Position numbers and translations under genes: made by a program
Shown: in pieces, positions 1 through 10,080 of the stretch
Numbering within the stretch: position 1 is the stretch's first letter
How the letters are laid out: every line of letters starts with the position of its first letter
From: Chara braunii
Lineage: Eukaryota; Streptophyta; Charophyceae; Charales; Characeae
Assembly: GCA_003427395.1 (NCBI GenBank)
Contig: BFEA01000377.1
Span: 906,885-942,579, forward strand
Length of the DNA: 35,695 nucleotides
Direction of reading: 5' to 3'
The notes under the pieces: model-generated
Told to the model about the DNA's origin: nothing
The model's input: the letters and a program-made list of their open reading frames with translations, nothing else
The model's database searches: none

Positions 1-417
1 GGGGGGGGGAGGCAAATGCGATGTTGAGGTGAGGGTGGTGGGGTCCTAAACCAGGATGAATCGATTGGTTGAAAGGGGAAGACAAAGTGGTGACGTGGTA
101 AACGTTGCCATTGGTCCTCTGTTTTTAGCCAGGGCTTCCATCTTAGCTGGTTATGTTGGTCCAGTTCGCAGAGCCTCTCTGCGTTGTCCATCCATACTGC
201 ACGGAAGTTCGCTGTAAAATGATTACATTTCATCTCTTCTGGTTCTTTTGCCCGTATTTGTTTGAGGTCCTTCCATGTCACGTGTGTGTTTGTGGAAATC
301 GCCTCTACAACCGTTGTTCTCGCCTCCATATATCCAAATGTATGTTGTTTGTATTCGTGAGAGCATCTCATCCTCCATGTTGCCATTAGCATTGGCAAGT
401 GAGTTATTTTGAACAGA
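1..417 (-). other. Likely 3' UTR of LINE 1
   Basis: This stretch follows the zinc-knuckle end of LINE 1 on the minus strand. No reading frame with recognisable content is present on either strand, and no poly(A)/poly(T) run marks the element's end. The first nine bases are a G run at the window edge. Assignment as 3' UTR is by position only. Confidence 0.4.
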
Positions 418-1027
418 TTATGTGGCAGCTTGTGGCGGTATCTCTCCCAGGAGGATGGTCTTGATGTCCCATGGCAGGTGGGTGCCTGTCAAGTAGTGCC
501 ACGCAGCATCCCACCAGCCCCATAGTTGGGCCACCATGGGACAGTCAAAAAGGCGATGTTCCAGCGTGGCCCGATATTTGGTGGAGCTTTTTCCGCATGA
601 GCACAGTGGGGAGAGCACCCCTCGTGTATTCCAGGTTTGACCTTGATGTGATCCATTCCGGATTTGGCAGGCATCGGTGGACGATTTGCCATTGGAGGGC
701 TATGAGGTTGGTCGGTCGTATACGCGAGTATGTATTCCAGTTTAGTTTGCAGAGGTCCTCTGTGTTTAGGGGTGAATCTGTGGCCCATCGCACTTTGATT
801 TTGTTCAAGATCTGTATCTTTTTTCTGGCCAGCCTGCAGCCATTTTTGACCGTATAATGCCAAATGTGGATTTTTCTTTCTCCCCCCATATCCCACTCCC
901 ATTCCCGCTTGTCGAAGGGCAGCTGGCAAAGCGGCATAGCCGGCTCATAAACGTACCAACCTTTATCCTGTTCATTCACTATGCACACCCTAGTCAGGTT
1001 ATCGGGCGGTTTGTCGTGACCTCTCAT
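418..1027 (-). pseudogene. LINE 1 zinc-binding (zf-RVT) C-terminal region, frameshifted
   Basis: Three overlapping minus-strand frames together carry the C-terminal zinc-binding region that follows RT in plant LINEs. The first (1027 to about 650) contains LQWQIVHRCLP. A related LQWQIVRRCLP occurs in the LINE relic near 30930. The last (about 618 to 418) contains a Cys-x-Cys pair followed by H-x4-C (HRLFDC) and a Trp-rich segment (LWGWWDAAWHYL). The frame changes near 650-620, so no single protein can be read. In the family this region is thought to bind the template RNA or target DNA. Confidence 0.7.
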
Positions 1028-1099
1028 CCCTGAGGAGGTCGGCCCGTCTTTCCCCCAACAGTCGCGGTGTATAGGCGTGCAGCCGCACCTGCTGTGCCT

Positions 1100-1812
1100 C
1101 TATTCTGTCCACTTTGTACACCACCATCGGGAGAGACCAATCTTCTTTGTTGACAACCCATTCGCGTTGCTCAAGCGACCAATTTTCAGCACTGAGATCC
1201 AAGCTAGCGGGATGGCCTCTTGCAGCATTTGTAGGCCATCCTCTATGTTTGTGATATGAGACAACTTTGGTTGGAGCTCCTGTGCTGTATACCATGTATT
1301 AGTCAGGGGATTCCACAAGTTGCTGGTTGTGTATATACCCTTCTTTGTCCAAGGGAGCCAGCGTGAGCGGTTATGCAAGGGGAAGGGGTTGCCATTTTGT
1401 TCCAGGATGAATGGGTTGCCAAACACAGGTTGTCTCCATATTTCATCCCATCTCAGTATTGTTGGCTTTTGAGATGGGCCCCGCTCTCTCCAAAGCCCGA
1501 GGAACGAGAGCCACAGCGGATCTGTCCTAAGGTCCCATTTTGCGACCGATGTTGTTGTCTCTTCGTCGTGTGCGGGGGGGGGGCTGGGAGAGTCCAGTGT
1601 TCGTTGGTGAGCCATTGCAGCGGATGCACTTGCCTATCAGATTGTGTCTGCAGGGCCAGGGCCGAGATTTGAATGTATGCATATGGCTCCCATGGGATGT
1701 TACCCAGCAACAATCGGATGAGAAACTTGAATATTAGTGCATTAATTTCGTTTTTTGGGTCTACTATTCCTAGTCCTGCGTCATTATGTCCTATGCCACT
1801 CTTTTGATGCAT
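1100..1812 (-). pseudogene. LINE 1 ORF2, region between RT thumb and zinc knuckle
   Basis: Two overlapping minus-strand frames (1812-1453 and 1615-1100) are open for 119 and 171 codons. They are rich in Trp, Leu and Arg (for example LRTDPLWLSFLGLWRERGP), typical of the poorly conserved ORF2 stretch after RT. They sit between the RT thumb and the zinc knuckle. A frame change lies near 1600, where a run of nine G (1566-1574) makes slippage plausible. No catalytic motif is visible. Assignment is by position and composition. Confidence 0.55.
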
Positions 1813-2150
1813 GCAGTTTGCTCACGATCACCGCGCCACAGGTATGCTACAACGGCTTGCCTCAGTCTTGTAAGCTGTTTGCGGGACAGTTGCCACAATG
1901 CCACTTTATACCAGATTGCCGCAAATATTGCATTGTTTATCGTGAGCGCTGCCCACCAGCGATGTATGGGTCTTTTTCCATGCCCCCATGCGATTACTGC
2001 TAGATCTACCAGTTTATCACCGTGGTCTTGAGGAGGGCCATTCGCAGTAAGGTTGACGCCCAAGATTGTAATGGCGGCGTCCTTAGGCTTCCACTCAACT
2101 CTCGGGGATTTTGGTGGAGGATTGTTCTCGCTACCAAGCCACCACCCTTC
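1791..2150 (-). pseudogene. LINE 1 RT thumb/connector segment
   Basis: This frame takes over from the RT frame on the minus strand and contains ILGVNL..., then IHRWWAALTINNAIFAAIWY and LRQAVVAYLWRG. The pattern 'N..ilp..lY' followed by 'fLW.g' after an FADD-type RT is characteristic of the LINE RT thumb and the segment beyond it. LINE 2 has the equivalent ALVLNASILSMLWY and ASAYLWTKK. The switch from the RT frame happens at about 2150. Confidence 0.7.
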
Positions 2151-2941
2151 GTTTTTGTTCCCCAGTTGACTTTCATATCCGCTGCCACCTCAAACAGGCG
2201 AATCGTGTGTGTCAGTGTTTGAAAGGATGTCGGGTCAGCTTTGAGTAGGACTGTGAGGTCGTCGGTGAAAATCGATGTGACCGGAATAAGGTTGGGAGGC
2301 AGCTCATGGACCTCTATTCTTCGTATGTTCGGGTTAGCCCGGATCATGGCCGCCAGTTCATCCATGGTAAGGACAAAGAGAATTGGGGCGATAGGGTCTC
2401 CCTGTCTGACAAATCTCTGGAGCCTGATCGGGGGTGCAAGATGTCCATTCAACATTATGTTACCGTTCTGTGGAAAATATTCACCCATTTCCGAAATATG
2501 GGGCCAAAGTTCATCTTTTGCAGAGTTAATCTTTTGCAAGCACATCTCCAGAAAGTCCCAATCGGCGTGATCATATGCTTTTTCAAAGTCGATAAAGAGT
2601 ATCGCAGCGTTAACTCGTCTTTGTCTTGCATACCTTATGGTCTCGTTGACCAACAGGATGTTGTCCTGAATCTTCCTATATGGCATGGACCCAAATTGGT
2701 TAGGGTGGATGATGTTAGGTAAGTGGGGTAGGAGTCTGTTAGCCCAAACCTTAGCCACTATTTTGTAGGGGATAGGGAGGAGAGTTATTGGTCGGTAGTT
2801 TCGTATTTCTTCGTTGTCCCCTTTCTTGTATAGAAGTGTTGTAACCCCCTGACTTATCATTCCACCAAAGGTTTCCTCCCTATAGACCGCATTCACATAG
2901 TGACAAAAGTCGTATTGAAATGTGCCCAGAAGTGAATCCAA
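2006..2941 (-). pseudogene. LINE 1 reverse transcriptase domain
   Basis: The frame gives a long, nearly complete LINE RT. In order it shows TLLYKKGDNEEIRNYRPITL (motif 1), HPNQFGSMPYRKIQDNI (motif 2), AILFIDFEKAYDHADWDFL (motif A with its catalytic Asp), RFVRQGDPIAPILFVL (motif B) and FTDDLTVLLKA (motif C). Motif C reads FTDD instead of the usual F/Y-A-D-D, keeping both Asp. After about codon 265 the residues stop making sense and the real sequence continues in another frame, so the protein is truncated. RT copies the element's RNA at a nicked target site. There is no usable Met at the left of the conserved block; it is the middle of a larger ORF2. Confidence 0.9.
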
Positions 2942-2977
2942 AACTCCTTGGGGAAGGAGTCCAATTCCTGGGTCTTC

Positions 2978-3743
2978 TCATCTTCCATATCTTGGAGGGC
3001 TTGCAGCATCTTTTATGGATAGCATGGATGGAAGGGCATTTATCAGGGTCTCCCTGGCCGTCTGCAAGATGTGGGGAGAGTGTTGGTTGGCTTCCGATGT
3101 GAAGAGCCTTTGGTAGTATGATGAGGCATATTCAGCGATGCTATAGGTGTTTTTTGTCGACGGTCGGGAGTTGTCAAACGGGTGTTTGAGGGAGGCGACC
3201 GTATTTTGCCTTCCTTTGGCTTTGGCTTTTTTAAAGAAGGTCACAGTCATCATGCCATCAGCCGCATACTTTGATATGCGTGTTTGAATTCATCATTTTT
3301 GGGCTTGGGCATCCAGGTACTCGTGCACTTGGACACATATTCTTTGAAGGGTGTTAAATGTTTCCATATCCAACGGGTTATCCATTAGCTGGTTATCCCA
3401 TTCTTCCAGTTCGTTCAACAGGCAGTCCAAGGCTTCCTTTCTCTCCCTTGCGTGCTTGATTTAGTATTTTTTCACTCTTTCTCGGAGTTGTGCTATCTCG
3501 TCATTGAACCACTGGACCAAGCTACCCTGACCAAGCTACCCTCTTCTGGTTTTGAGACTGTCCAGTATGCTCAGAATTCTTTTACCAGGTTCTGGAAGGA
3601 TGAGTGTGTGAGAAGAGAGGCATTGAATTTGAAGAACCCGGGACCTTATCAATATGAGCATGGAAGGAAAGCCCCAAAACCGTCATCCTATGGTTAAAGG
3701 ACTTGAAGGGCAAAACAATGCAGATATCCGCCACTATGAGAAG
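2978..3743 (-). pseudogene. LINE 1 linker between endonuclease and RT
   Basis: Broken minus-strand frames contain GPGFFKFNASLLT near 3630 and, from 3253 to 2978, FFKKAKAKGRQNTVASL followed by YASSYYQRLFTSE. Both are standard landmarks of the EN-RT linker in plant LINE ORF2 ('GPG.wK.n.sLL', and '...Y..LF'). A short direct repeat near 3508-3535 (ACCAAGCTACCCTG twice) lies in this damaged part. Stops and frame changes are present throughout. Confidence 0.65.
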
Positions 3744-4443
3744 TCATGTCAGTTCATCTGATATAAGTCCGAGGTCTATTCGGGAATTTGCTATACTTGT
3801 ATGACCCCTGGATCTAATACACATGTAGGCCCTTTTGGTCGGGGGCAACTGTCTATATGCGTCTATGAGGTCTAGTTTGGCCATAAGGTATCCCAGAGCT
3901 GCCACATCCGGGCCGTTTTGCCTTTGATTTTGTTGTTGGTTTTGTGAGGGCGACCTTCTATCCATTGATGGGTCCAGCGTAGTGTTGTAGTCACCCATCA
4001 TTATTATGGGGGCATCCCGGGGTAGCACCTATCGGAGTGAGGCAAAAAAGACCACTCTTTGGGCTGGGCCGTTGGGAGCATAGATACTTACTAGATAGAA
4101 TGTTTCCTTGCCTAGTGAGGCCTTGAGGTAGACCCACCTCCCTTCCACTTTGTCCCATTCTGCATTTCGGTGTTAGTCTGGACGTGGATTGAACCCAAAT
4201 GGCCACTCCTGTGGACGCGGTAGCTCGTGTCGGGGCTGCATATGATGCGTATGGCCATACATGTGTGGCTCTCGCCCGATGTGTTGGGGAGTCTATTAGG
4301 TGGGTCTCTTGCACTGCTATCGCGTCCGGCCACCTCCCTCTCGTGTCCTGAGTGATTTGGTCCCAAATTGCTTTCCGCTTCCGTTCATTGGGTTGGGCAA
4401 GTCCGTTGACGTTAATTGACCTAATGTTCAGGTCAGCTTCCAT
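3744..4443 (-). pseudogene. LINE 1 apurinic-type endonuclease domain
   Basis: An ATG at 4443 opens MEADLNIRSINVNGLAQP, the usual start of LINE ORF2 ('..S.NvnGl'). IAVQETHL follows with the catalytic Glu, then GVAIWVQ. The frame breaks near 4010 and continues as IIMMGDYNTTLDPSMDR (the GDxN motif), DLIDAYRQLPPTKRAYMCIR and SRIDLGLIS (the SRID motif). All the main APE/exonuclease-endonuclease-phosphatase motifs are therefore present in two frames. The enzyme nicks target DNA to prime reverse transcription. An upstream in-frame extension to 4686 is open but looks non-coding (Pro/Gly-rich). Confidence 0.85.
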
Positions 4444-5375
4444 CACCTTCTTAGCCCACTGTGGTGGGTGTCTCACCGGTAGGGCCGGGCGCGGGGGGCT
4501 GGGACAGGCTGGGGGGTCTTCCGGTCCCACATCTTGTGGATGCCATTGGGGTCCGTGGGGCTCTTGGGGTTCCTCCCTCATCCTCACCAAGTCCCATGGT
4601 TGTTGCGGGGATTGCCTTTGTCGGTTTAGGCCAGGTCCCCCCTGCTCATATCCATCATGGTCAAAAGTGTGACCTTGTACTAACATCAGATTGCTTAGGT
4701 GATGTCTTGCCTAGCATTTGTAGATGTTGTATATTTGAGAACAGTGAATTTGGGATACCTAAGCCGCAGGTTGGATCTGTTTGACAAATGGTGGGTCATC
4801 CCGCTGTTGGTGGGCTTCCAAGATCGCTTCTTCCAGAATGATGCGGAGGAAGAGAATGTGTTCTTCCGTAGTCCATGTCTTGTTTGATCTTAATTTGATT
4901 GTCGACATGTTGGTGAGCTGTTTTTGAGTCATCCATTGCACATTAGATCCAGTTTGTGGAGTTTGTGAGGCATGTGGGAACAGGAGCAGTATAGGGGTTA
5001 CACCCTTCAGGAATGGTATATCCTGTGGAAACACAGTGCCCACTACTTCACTGTCCCCATTTTGAGTAATGTGCCATTTGAGTTCATTCCTTGTCAGTCG
5101 CTGGGTTGCATGGCTCCTCCATCCTTGTAATGTGACGCCCAGTGGGCTGTCACTGGCCCGGGCTTAGGCGGCCAGTTTAGGAATCCTCAGCGGGTTGGGG
5201 CGGAGGCCCAACTGCCATTGTGCTTCCTCATCCTCTCTTCTGATTGGCAGGACCACAACCCCTGCAGACCAGGTTATTGGCGGGTGGGGTCCAATCGGGG
5301 TGGCCAAGTAGTCTTTGATGAGAATAGGCCTTTTTGACTCGGGTCACCTTATCCTGTTCTTGTTCTTCCCTACCT
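4444..5375 (-). other. ORF1-ORF2 junction region of LINE 1
   Basis: Short minus-strand frames (5533-5228, 5043-4759) are open, with no recognised domain. The piece at 5043-4759 reads like protein (TTEEHILFLRIILEEAILEAH) and could be the C-terminal end of ORF1. Stops separate it from the endonuclease start. Nothing else is identifiable here. Confidence 0.35.
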
Positions 5376-5379
5376 TCAT

Positions 5380-5631
5380 TCAGACATGGTTGCAGTCTGT
5401 AAGGCGGTGACGGGGGCATGCCCAGTTCCCAGTCTGTTGTTGTTGTTGTTGTTGTTGTTGTCGGGTGAGTTGCGGCACACAGCGGGTACCGACAGGCATG
5501 AAGGGGACATAGTCCAACTCGGGGATATCCCATTCAAGCTCAGAATCGGTACTGTTGTCCTGGTCAGAGTTGTGTCCATTACCGTCCGCTTGTGCATCCA
5601 AATCGGTGTCGGATTCCTGCCCCATGCCCAA
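5380..5631 (-). pseudogene. LINE 1 ORF1-region segment, acidic then poly-Gln
   Basis: The frame is strongly acidic (SDTDLDAQADGNGHNSDQD, then STDSELEWDIPELDY) and ends in a Gln run encoded by a CAA repeat. It lies between the other ORF1-region fragments and the endonuclease, so it is probably part of a long disordered ORF1 protein. No Met precedes it in good context and flanking stops break it. No domain is recognised. Confidence 0.4.
5436..5462. repeat. Trinucleotide microsatellite (TTG/CAA)
   Basis: About nine consecutive TTG units on the plus strand encode poly-Gln on the minus strand inside the LINE 1 ORF1 region. Length changes here would keep the frame. Confidence 0.9.
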
Positions 5632-6217
5632 GGGCCTAACTGTTTGGTTCTACGCTCGGTTGCATTCAACGATCGGTTGCAGTTGACCCATTGCTTCTTG
5701 TGTCAAGGCGTCCTTGATGTGAAGAAGAGGTCTGAGGAGGTGCTGTGGTACCAGTTGGCCCAGTTGCTCTGGGCCTTTGGTGACGAGCTCAGTTTCGTGG
5801 TTCGAGTTCATGTACGATCACAGCTGGCCAGGTGATGCCTTCCCAGGTTATATCCTCAGTCTTACTCTCCCCTTGTCTCATAGTGGCAGTGACCAGTGAC
5901 ACACTGTGTTCCAGCATGGGTCCCAACGGGTCTACTCAGTACCATGTATTCCTGATCTTTTCTCTGAGAGCATAGACTGCATCTCTGATTCTGATGGCCA
6001 CTCTCGGCCAGTCAATTGTGGACGGGTCCTCAAATCCATCAATGTACTGTGTGAGCGAGGTTGTGGTCATGAAGGCTCTTCGAATGTTCTCCTAATCATT
6101 AATACCATGTTTGTGATGACCTTCAGCCTGGCCCTCACCTTCTTGTCTTTCGAGGGGCGCTTGGGGCCACTCGTGTGGTTGTTCTGGGACTGTGACTCCC
6201 CTCCCTGGTCCACCTAG

Positions 6218-6626
6218 TTATCCTGGGTGATTGATGCTTCTCCCATTTTGCACCTCGGTCCCTGGTGGTGGGGGAGGGACTTCTGGGGGCTCAGAGGCAC
6301 TTGCCATCATCCTTTCTGGGGGATTATCCATTATCCCCCTGCAGGGGTCTCCTAGGTATGCCCCTGGCACTGTGTATTGCGGTCCCTGGAGGGTTGGCTG
6401 TGGTATTCCATACGGATCATTTGGCAATATTGCTTGGAGGGTGCTGTCCCTGCGTATCGTCTGTATCTGTTTCAGAGTCCGCCAGCCCAGCTTGCGGTCC
6501 GGTCTGGTCCATAGGAAGGCGTCCCATTAAGCTGTCCATAGCTAGCTCGACTCCTTCCATGAGCGCAAGCCCTGGGCCGGGGGGGGGAGGCAGTCCCAAC
6601 ATCCCTTTGTTTGTCCCGTCCTCCAA
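6218..6626 (-). pseudogene. LINE 1 ORF1-region segment, Pro-rich
   Basis: Two abutting frames give a Pro/Met/Gly-rich, acidic sequence (LGLPPPPGPGLALMEG, GLADSETDTDDTQGQ, then PPEVPPPPPGTEVQ). It is of the disordered type and contains no domain I recognise. It continues the Gln-rich segment to its right. Function beyond membership in ORF1 is unknown. Confidence 0.4.
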
Positions 6627-6666
6627 AGTAGGGTGTTTGACTGCTTCCTCGGTTAAGGTCTCACAT

Positions 6667-7269
6667 TCAATGGGTGAGGGAGGCTGCTGAGTTTCTTCGA
6701 TGGTTGGTAAGGGGGGGGTTGGCGGGTTCTATCGTCCCCCTATGTGGGAGCAGCTTCTGCTGTTGTTCCATCTCCTCGTTCCCTTTTGTGTGATGGGCAC
6801 AGGCTTGATCGACTTTGGCCTTCCATTGTTGGAGGTATTTCCTCCATGTCTCCTCTACCGGTGCCCTGGCTTCCCGAGGGGACCGCCTGTCCTTTGTATT
6901 ATGTACTGAGTTTTGGAGGCGGTCCAGCCCCTCCCCCTCTCCCCCCCCACCCACCTGCTGTTTTTGGTTGTCGGACTGTCTATTGTACCCTACCTGGAGG
7001 GGCAGGCTTGAAGGGTACCTCTGTTGCTGTGTGATCTGCTGACGAGACAGGTGTGTTTTGGTTAGCTGTTGTTGTGGGTGATTGTTCTGCTGAGCCGGTT
7101 CAGGGTGAGCTTGACTCTTCTGGGGCAGTCCTTGTTGCTTCTGCTGTGTATGATGAAGATGTTGGTAGTGCTGTGCAGATTGTTCCAGCTCCGCAGGTTG
7201 GTGTTCAGGTTGCTGCTGCCGCTGGGTCTTCTGCTGTTGTGCCGGCTGCTTAGCAGGTTGAAGCGTCAT
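6667..7269 (-). pseudogene. LINE 1 ORF1-region segment, Gln-rich
   Basis: A 200-codon open stretch is extremely Gln-rich in its first half (many QQQ, HQ and PQ groups) and more balanced in its second half (RAPVEETWRKYLQQWKAKVDQ, with Trp and charged residues). The second half resembles a short helical region. It is probably a low-complexity, RNA-binding or oligomerising part of ORF1. The long open frame in a decayed element suggests it is translated or simply low in stops because CAG/CAA codons dominate. Confidence 0.45.
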
Positions 7270-7553
7270 GTGCGTTTTCTGTTGTTGTGCCGACTTCTGT
7301 ACCGGTTGGGCAGGCTGATGAGGGGGGCGTTCCTGACGGCAGGGGACCGCCAGCGGATGGCCCTGTTGGTCATGGGCAGTAAAAGGGCCTGCCTGGGATG
7401 GCCCAGTTGTACCAGTCGGTGTGTCCTGTCTCTCCCTAGTGTGACCTTCCCTTTGCTATGCTGCAGTTGGCAGAGGGGAAGAATGCCCCTGCCCCTCCCA
7501 TCTCCATTACCCCAGGAGTCTGATGGACTTTCTGCTTAAGACCCATCCATTGA

Positions 7554-7928
7554 GAGCTTGGTCTTCTGGGACCCATCTTCCCTGACCTTCTGAGTGTGGC
7601 TATACCAGCCCTTCTGTGAGCGTGTTTGTGTGGTAGGGGTATTTCGAGTCCGTGCACAGGTGCCCCGTGGCTGACCTTGACTGCATAGTTGCGGCCTGCC
7701 TGTGAGAAAGACCACTGGCCGCTGAGCTTGGTCTTCTGGGATCCATCTTCCCTGACCTTCTGGGTGTGGCTATACCAGCCCTTGTGTGAGCGTGTTTCTG
7801 TGGTAGGGGCATTCCGAGTCCGTGCACAGGTGCCCCCTGGTTTTACAAGCGTAACACTAGGGGTCCTGTGGGCGGCTAACCTGCACTGCATAGTTGCGGC
7901 CTGCCTGTGAGAAAGACCACTGGCCATT
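7554..7928. repeat. Tandem duplication of about 170 bp inside LINE 1 ORF1
   Basis: Copy 1 starts at 7554 and copy 2 at 7724 (both begin GAGCTTGGTCTTCTGGG). Each ends with the same block reading GAGAAAGACCACTGGCC. Copy 2 carries about 42 extra bases near 7842-7885. On the minus strand both encode GQWSFSQAGRNYAV or a close variant. The 170-bp period is not a multiple of three, so the duplication shifts the frame. Confidence 0.9.
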
Positions 7929-8260
7929 GACTGGGAAGGCTTTGTTCGGGTCCCAGTCCACTGCCACCAGCAGTGAGTCATCCCTCTTGGGGATAGCCTG
8001 GGGTAAGTCGTTTATGTACCCCAAAACCGGCGCTATTTGCTGCAGGTCTGCCAAGATCGCGCCTTGGACACATAGCGGTGCAAAAAGCAGCTCGACCCAA
8101 AAATGGTTACTCATCAGGTGTTCTCTGCGCTGGTTGGATGTGATCGGGCTCAGGGGCACCCATGGTCGCAATTCCACTGATCGTCCATGGGATTTGAGGT
8201 TTTGCATTATGAGCAGATTTTCCCTGTCAATCTGATAGATGGTGACGACACAGTTGTGGC
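7857..8260 (-). pseudogene. LINE 1 ORF1, DUF4283-like domain
   Basis: The frame contains VVTIYQIDRENLLIMQNLKS, LRPWVPLSPIT, then FWVELLFAPLCVQ followed by LQQIAPVLGYINDLP. The pattern 'pW.p......s..vWV.l..lPl......l..ia..lG' is that of the DUF4283 domain found in ORF1 of many plant LINEs, where it is thought to bind RNA. The CCHC zinc knuckle that often follows is not visible, and the tandem duplication begins just downstream. Domain assignment is by pattern only. Confidence 0.5.
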
Positions 8261-8392
8261 ATTGACAGTTTCAATGAGGAAATGGTCCTGCACAGCTTGG
8301 TTGTCAGCTGTTAATCCATCTCAGTTTGTCATTGATCGGGGCGTTTGTTGTTTCTGTCGAAAATCTGATCTGCACCACATTCTTGGCGTAGA

Positions 8393-8974
8393 TCATATCC
8401 CGATTGGCAAGGGCCTGTGGGGGAAAAATTGCATGGGGGTAGATATACCCATTCTTTTCAATAAATTTTCTCTGGGATCGCACATGCGCTTCTGTATGAA
8501 GTGGGCTTTCATCTGGCCCATGGCATCAAGAGCCAGCGGGTCCCCTTCTGTCCTCTTTCCAGCTGCTGCCAGGGCCTTCATGAGAACCTGCTTTTCTCTG
8601 GACATCGGCTGTTCTTTGCCATGCGCCGTATTTTCAGGGGCATCTAGTTTTCGGTGTCCCTGCTGTTCTGTTTGGAGGCCCTGCTGTACGAGGCACTCAC
8701 CCCTGTCCTGCTTTGGCATGGTTGAACCAATCACCAATTTGGTCGCCCATGCCCCTGCAGGTGGTCGGACACTGGGGGTGCTATTATGGGGCATAGGTTG
8801 GTGTGACTGTTCTTCTTGTGCGGTCAGGGTCCCGGCCCGTGGGGACGACTCGTCAGCCCTCCGTTTGTCATTGTTTGATGGGAGGGTGGTCTGTTGACCA
8901 CACTCTTCCTTTCTTCCATCAGTCATTACTTTGTTATGTAAGTCGTCATGGCGAAGGTGCGGGAGTGTGAACAC
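8393..8974 (-). pseudogene. LINE 1 ORF1 N-terminal segment
   Basis: An open minus-strand frame of 193 codons is hydrophilic and rich in Gln, Lys, Arg, Glu and Pro. It ends with KAHFIQKRMCDPRENLLKRM before frame loss near 8390. Its beginning (MFTLPHLRHDD) starts 6 bases from LINE 2's poly(A), so the first codons may be chance sequence. A Met in good position within the frame cannot be chosen with confidence. It lies just upstream of the DUF4283-like segment, as expected for the disordered head of ORF1. Confidence 0.4.
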
Positions 8975-8978
8975 ACGT

Positions 8979-8979
<1 letters not shown>

Positions 8980-9052
<73 letters not shown>
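8980..9052 (-). repeat. Poly(A) tail of LINE 2 (73-nt T run on plus strand)
   Basis: An uninterrupted T run lies at the 3' end of LINE 2 on the minus strand. It is preceded (minus strand) by an AATAAA signal 17 bases upstream. It marks integration through a polyadenylated RNA. A pure 73-nt run suggests that insertion is recent relative to the surrounding decay, or that the length is an assembly estimate. Confidence 0.9.
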
Positions 9053-9054
<2 letters not shown>

Positions 9055-9547
9055 TAACAAATAGAATGCTTTATTATATATGGAGCAAAAGGAGGCCGGG
9101 AATCCCTCCACATCTCAACTCGGAAGACTGGGGCCATTACCCAGATTTGGCTCTTACTGGAACCCGGGTCCAATGTCCCTTTCTCCTATGAAGGTCGTTG
9201 CTATTCTTGAACAAAGGCACAACTGGATTAACCAAAGACTAAATGGCAATAACCAAAAGAACCTACCATCTATCTCTCCCCTATCATCATCTTAAGCCCT
9301 AAAACCTAGCGCTGTTGCTCGTCTCTCCCCTTACCTCCGATACCTCATCCTCTCTGACAGCTCTTCTTAAACCCTAAACCCTATTGTCCCCAGTGATGTG
9401 GAGACCACTTCCCTATTTACGTGAGACCCTAGTCCTCTCAGTCCACTACGCTAAGTTTGTGTCTACTAAACTGTTTTGTGATTGTGCCATTTCCAACGAG
9501 GCAAGGTCTCTGGTTCTGTCTCTCCCCTGCTGTTCCTCCCTCCTCTT
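9053..9547 (-). other. 3' UTR of LINE 2
   Basis: This is the non-coding stretch between the zinc-knuckle region and the poly(A). It contains a polyadenylation signal, two plant-telomere-like units (AAACCCTAAACCCTA near 9370) and, on the minus strand near 9180-9155, the motif GGACCCGGGTTCC that recurs near several other retroelement ends in the window. Confidence 0.65.
9070..9075 (-). promoter_or_regulatory. AATAAA polyadenylation signal of LINE 2
   Basis: TTTATT on the plus strand reads AATAAA on the minus strand, 17 bases before the poly(A) tract. This is the normal spacing for a polyadenylation signal. Confidence 0.7.
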
Positions 9548-10060
9548 CTATATCAGACACGAAGGATCACCTTGTACCGTTCCTAGTTTGCCCATTCCGA
9601 GCCTGTCCTTGATAAATTTGTCTATGATTATTTGCTTTTTTGTGGGGTCATCCTTGATATTCTTGTTTGCTTGGCACCAATGGGCCTGATATTCCGTGTG
9701 TAGAAGTTGTAGAACGTTCTTCCAGGCCTCCTGGGTAGATGTATTTTGGCAAGCTATCGTTTGTTTGCATCGAGTCTTCCTTATGATCCACAGCGTAAAA
9801 GGGCGAATTCTTCGGAAGAGGGTTGAATGCCAGACTTCTCTGAAACTTGGTTGTGCCAAACCCGTCAGGAGTGTCGGTAGGTTGTCCGGTAGCGTTGTGC
9901 CGACTAGCACTGACCAGTACGCCCGCATTTTGTTCCAAATCCTTTATGCGTTAGGACAGTTTATTAGACAATGTGACACGTCCTCTAGGGATCCATCATC
10001 GCAGACTGCGCAGCTGTTGTCAAACTCTCTTCTAGTTGTTTCTTACCTTCCCCTGTTGAG
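9548..10060 (-). pseudogene. LINE 2 zinc-binding (zf-RVT) C-terminal region
   Basis: The minus strand reads CAVCDDGSLEDVSHCLINCP, a clean C-x2-C-x9-H-x4-C zinc knuckle. It is followed by an in-frame TAA at 9944-9946 and then RIWNKMRAYWSVLVG in the same frame. The TAA sits where a CAA (Gln) codon would differ by one C-to-T change. A second frame (9938-9648) is a shadow. The pattern matches the zinc-binding reverse-transcriptase tail of plant LINEs. Confidence 0.75.
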
Positions 10061-10080
10061 CCATGTGTTGACCGGCAAGG

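Larger units (their letters stand above)
1..8979 (-). mobile_element. LINE 1: APE-type non-LTR retrotransposon, decayed
   Basis: Reading on the minus strand from about 8974 towards 1, the order is ORF1-like region, AP-endonuclease, RT, connector and zinc-knuckle region. This is the order of plant L1-type LINEs without an RNase H domain. The coding signal changes frame many times (near 4010, 2150, 1800, 1030 and 620), so the copy is dead. The 3' end was not found; it probably lies at or beyond the left edge, because no poly(T) run occurs before position 1. Its true 5' end is also uncertain, because LINE 2's poly(A) abuts it at 8980. LINE identity is firm; the boundaries are inferred. Confidence 0.85.

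Noticed and set aside
471-857. Long plus-strand frames opposite LINE 1 and LINE 2 (for example 471-857, 2306-2722, 7069-7539, 8187-8897, 14869-15471)
   Set aside because: They lie opposite recognised LINE coding sequence and have antisense composition without domains. They are shadows.
8926-9191. Frames across the 73-nt T run (poly-Lys or poly-Phe)
   Set aside because: They exist only because of the homopolymer.
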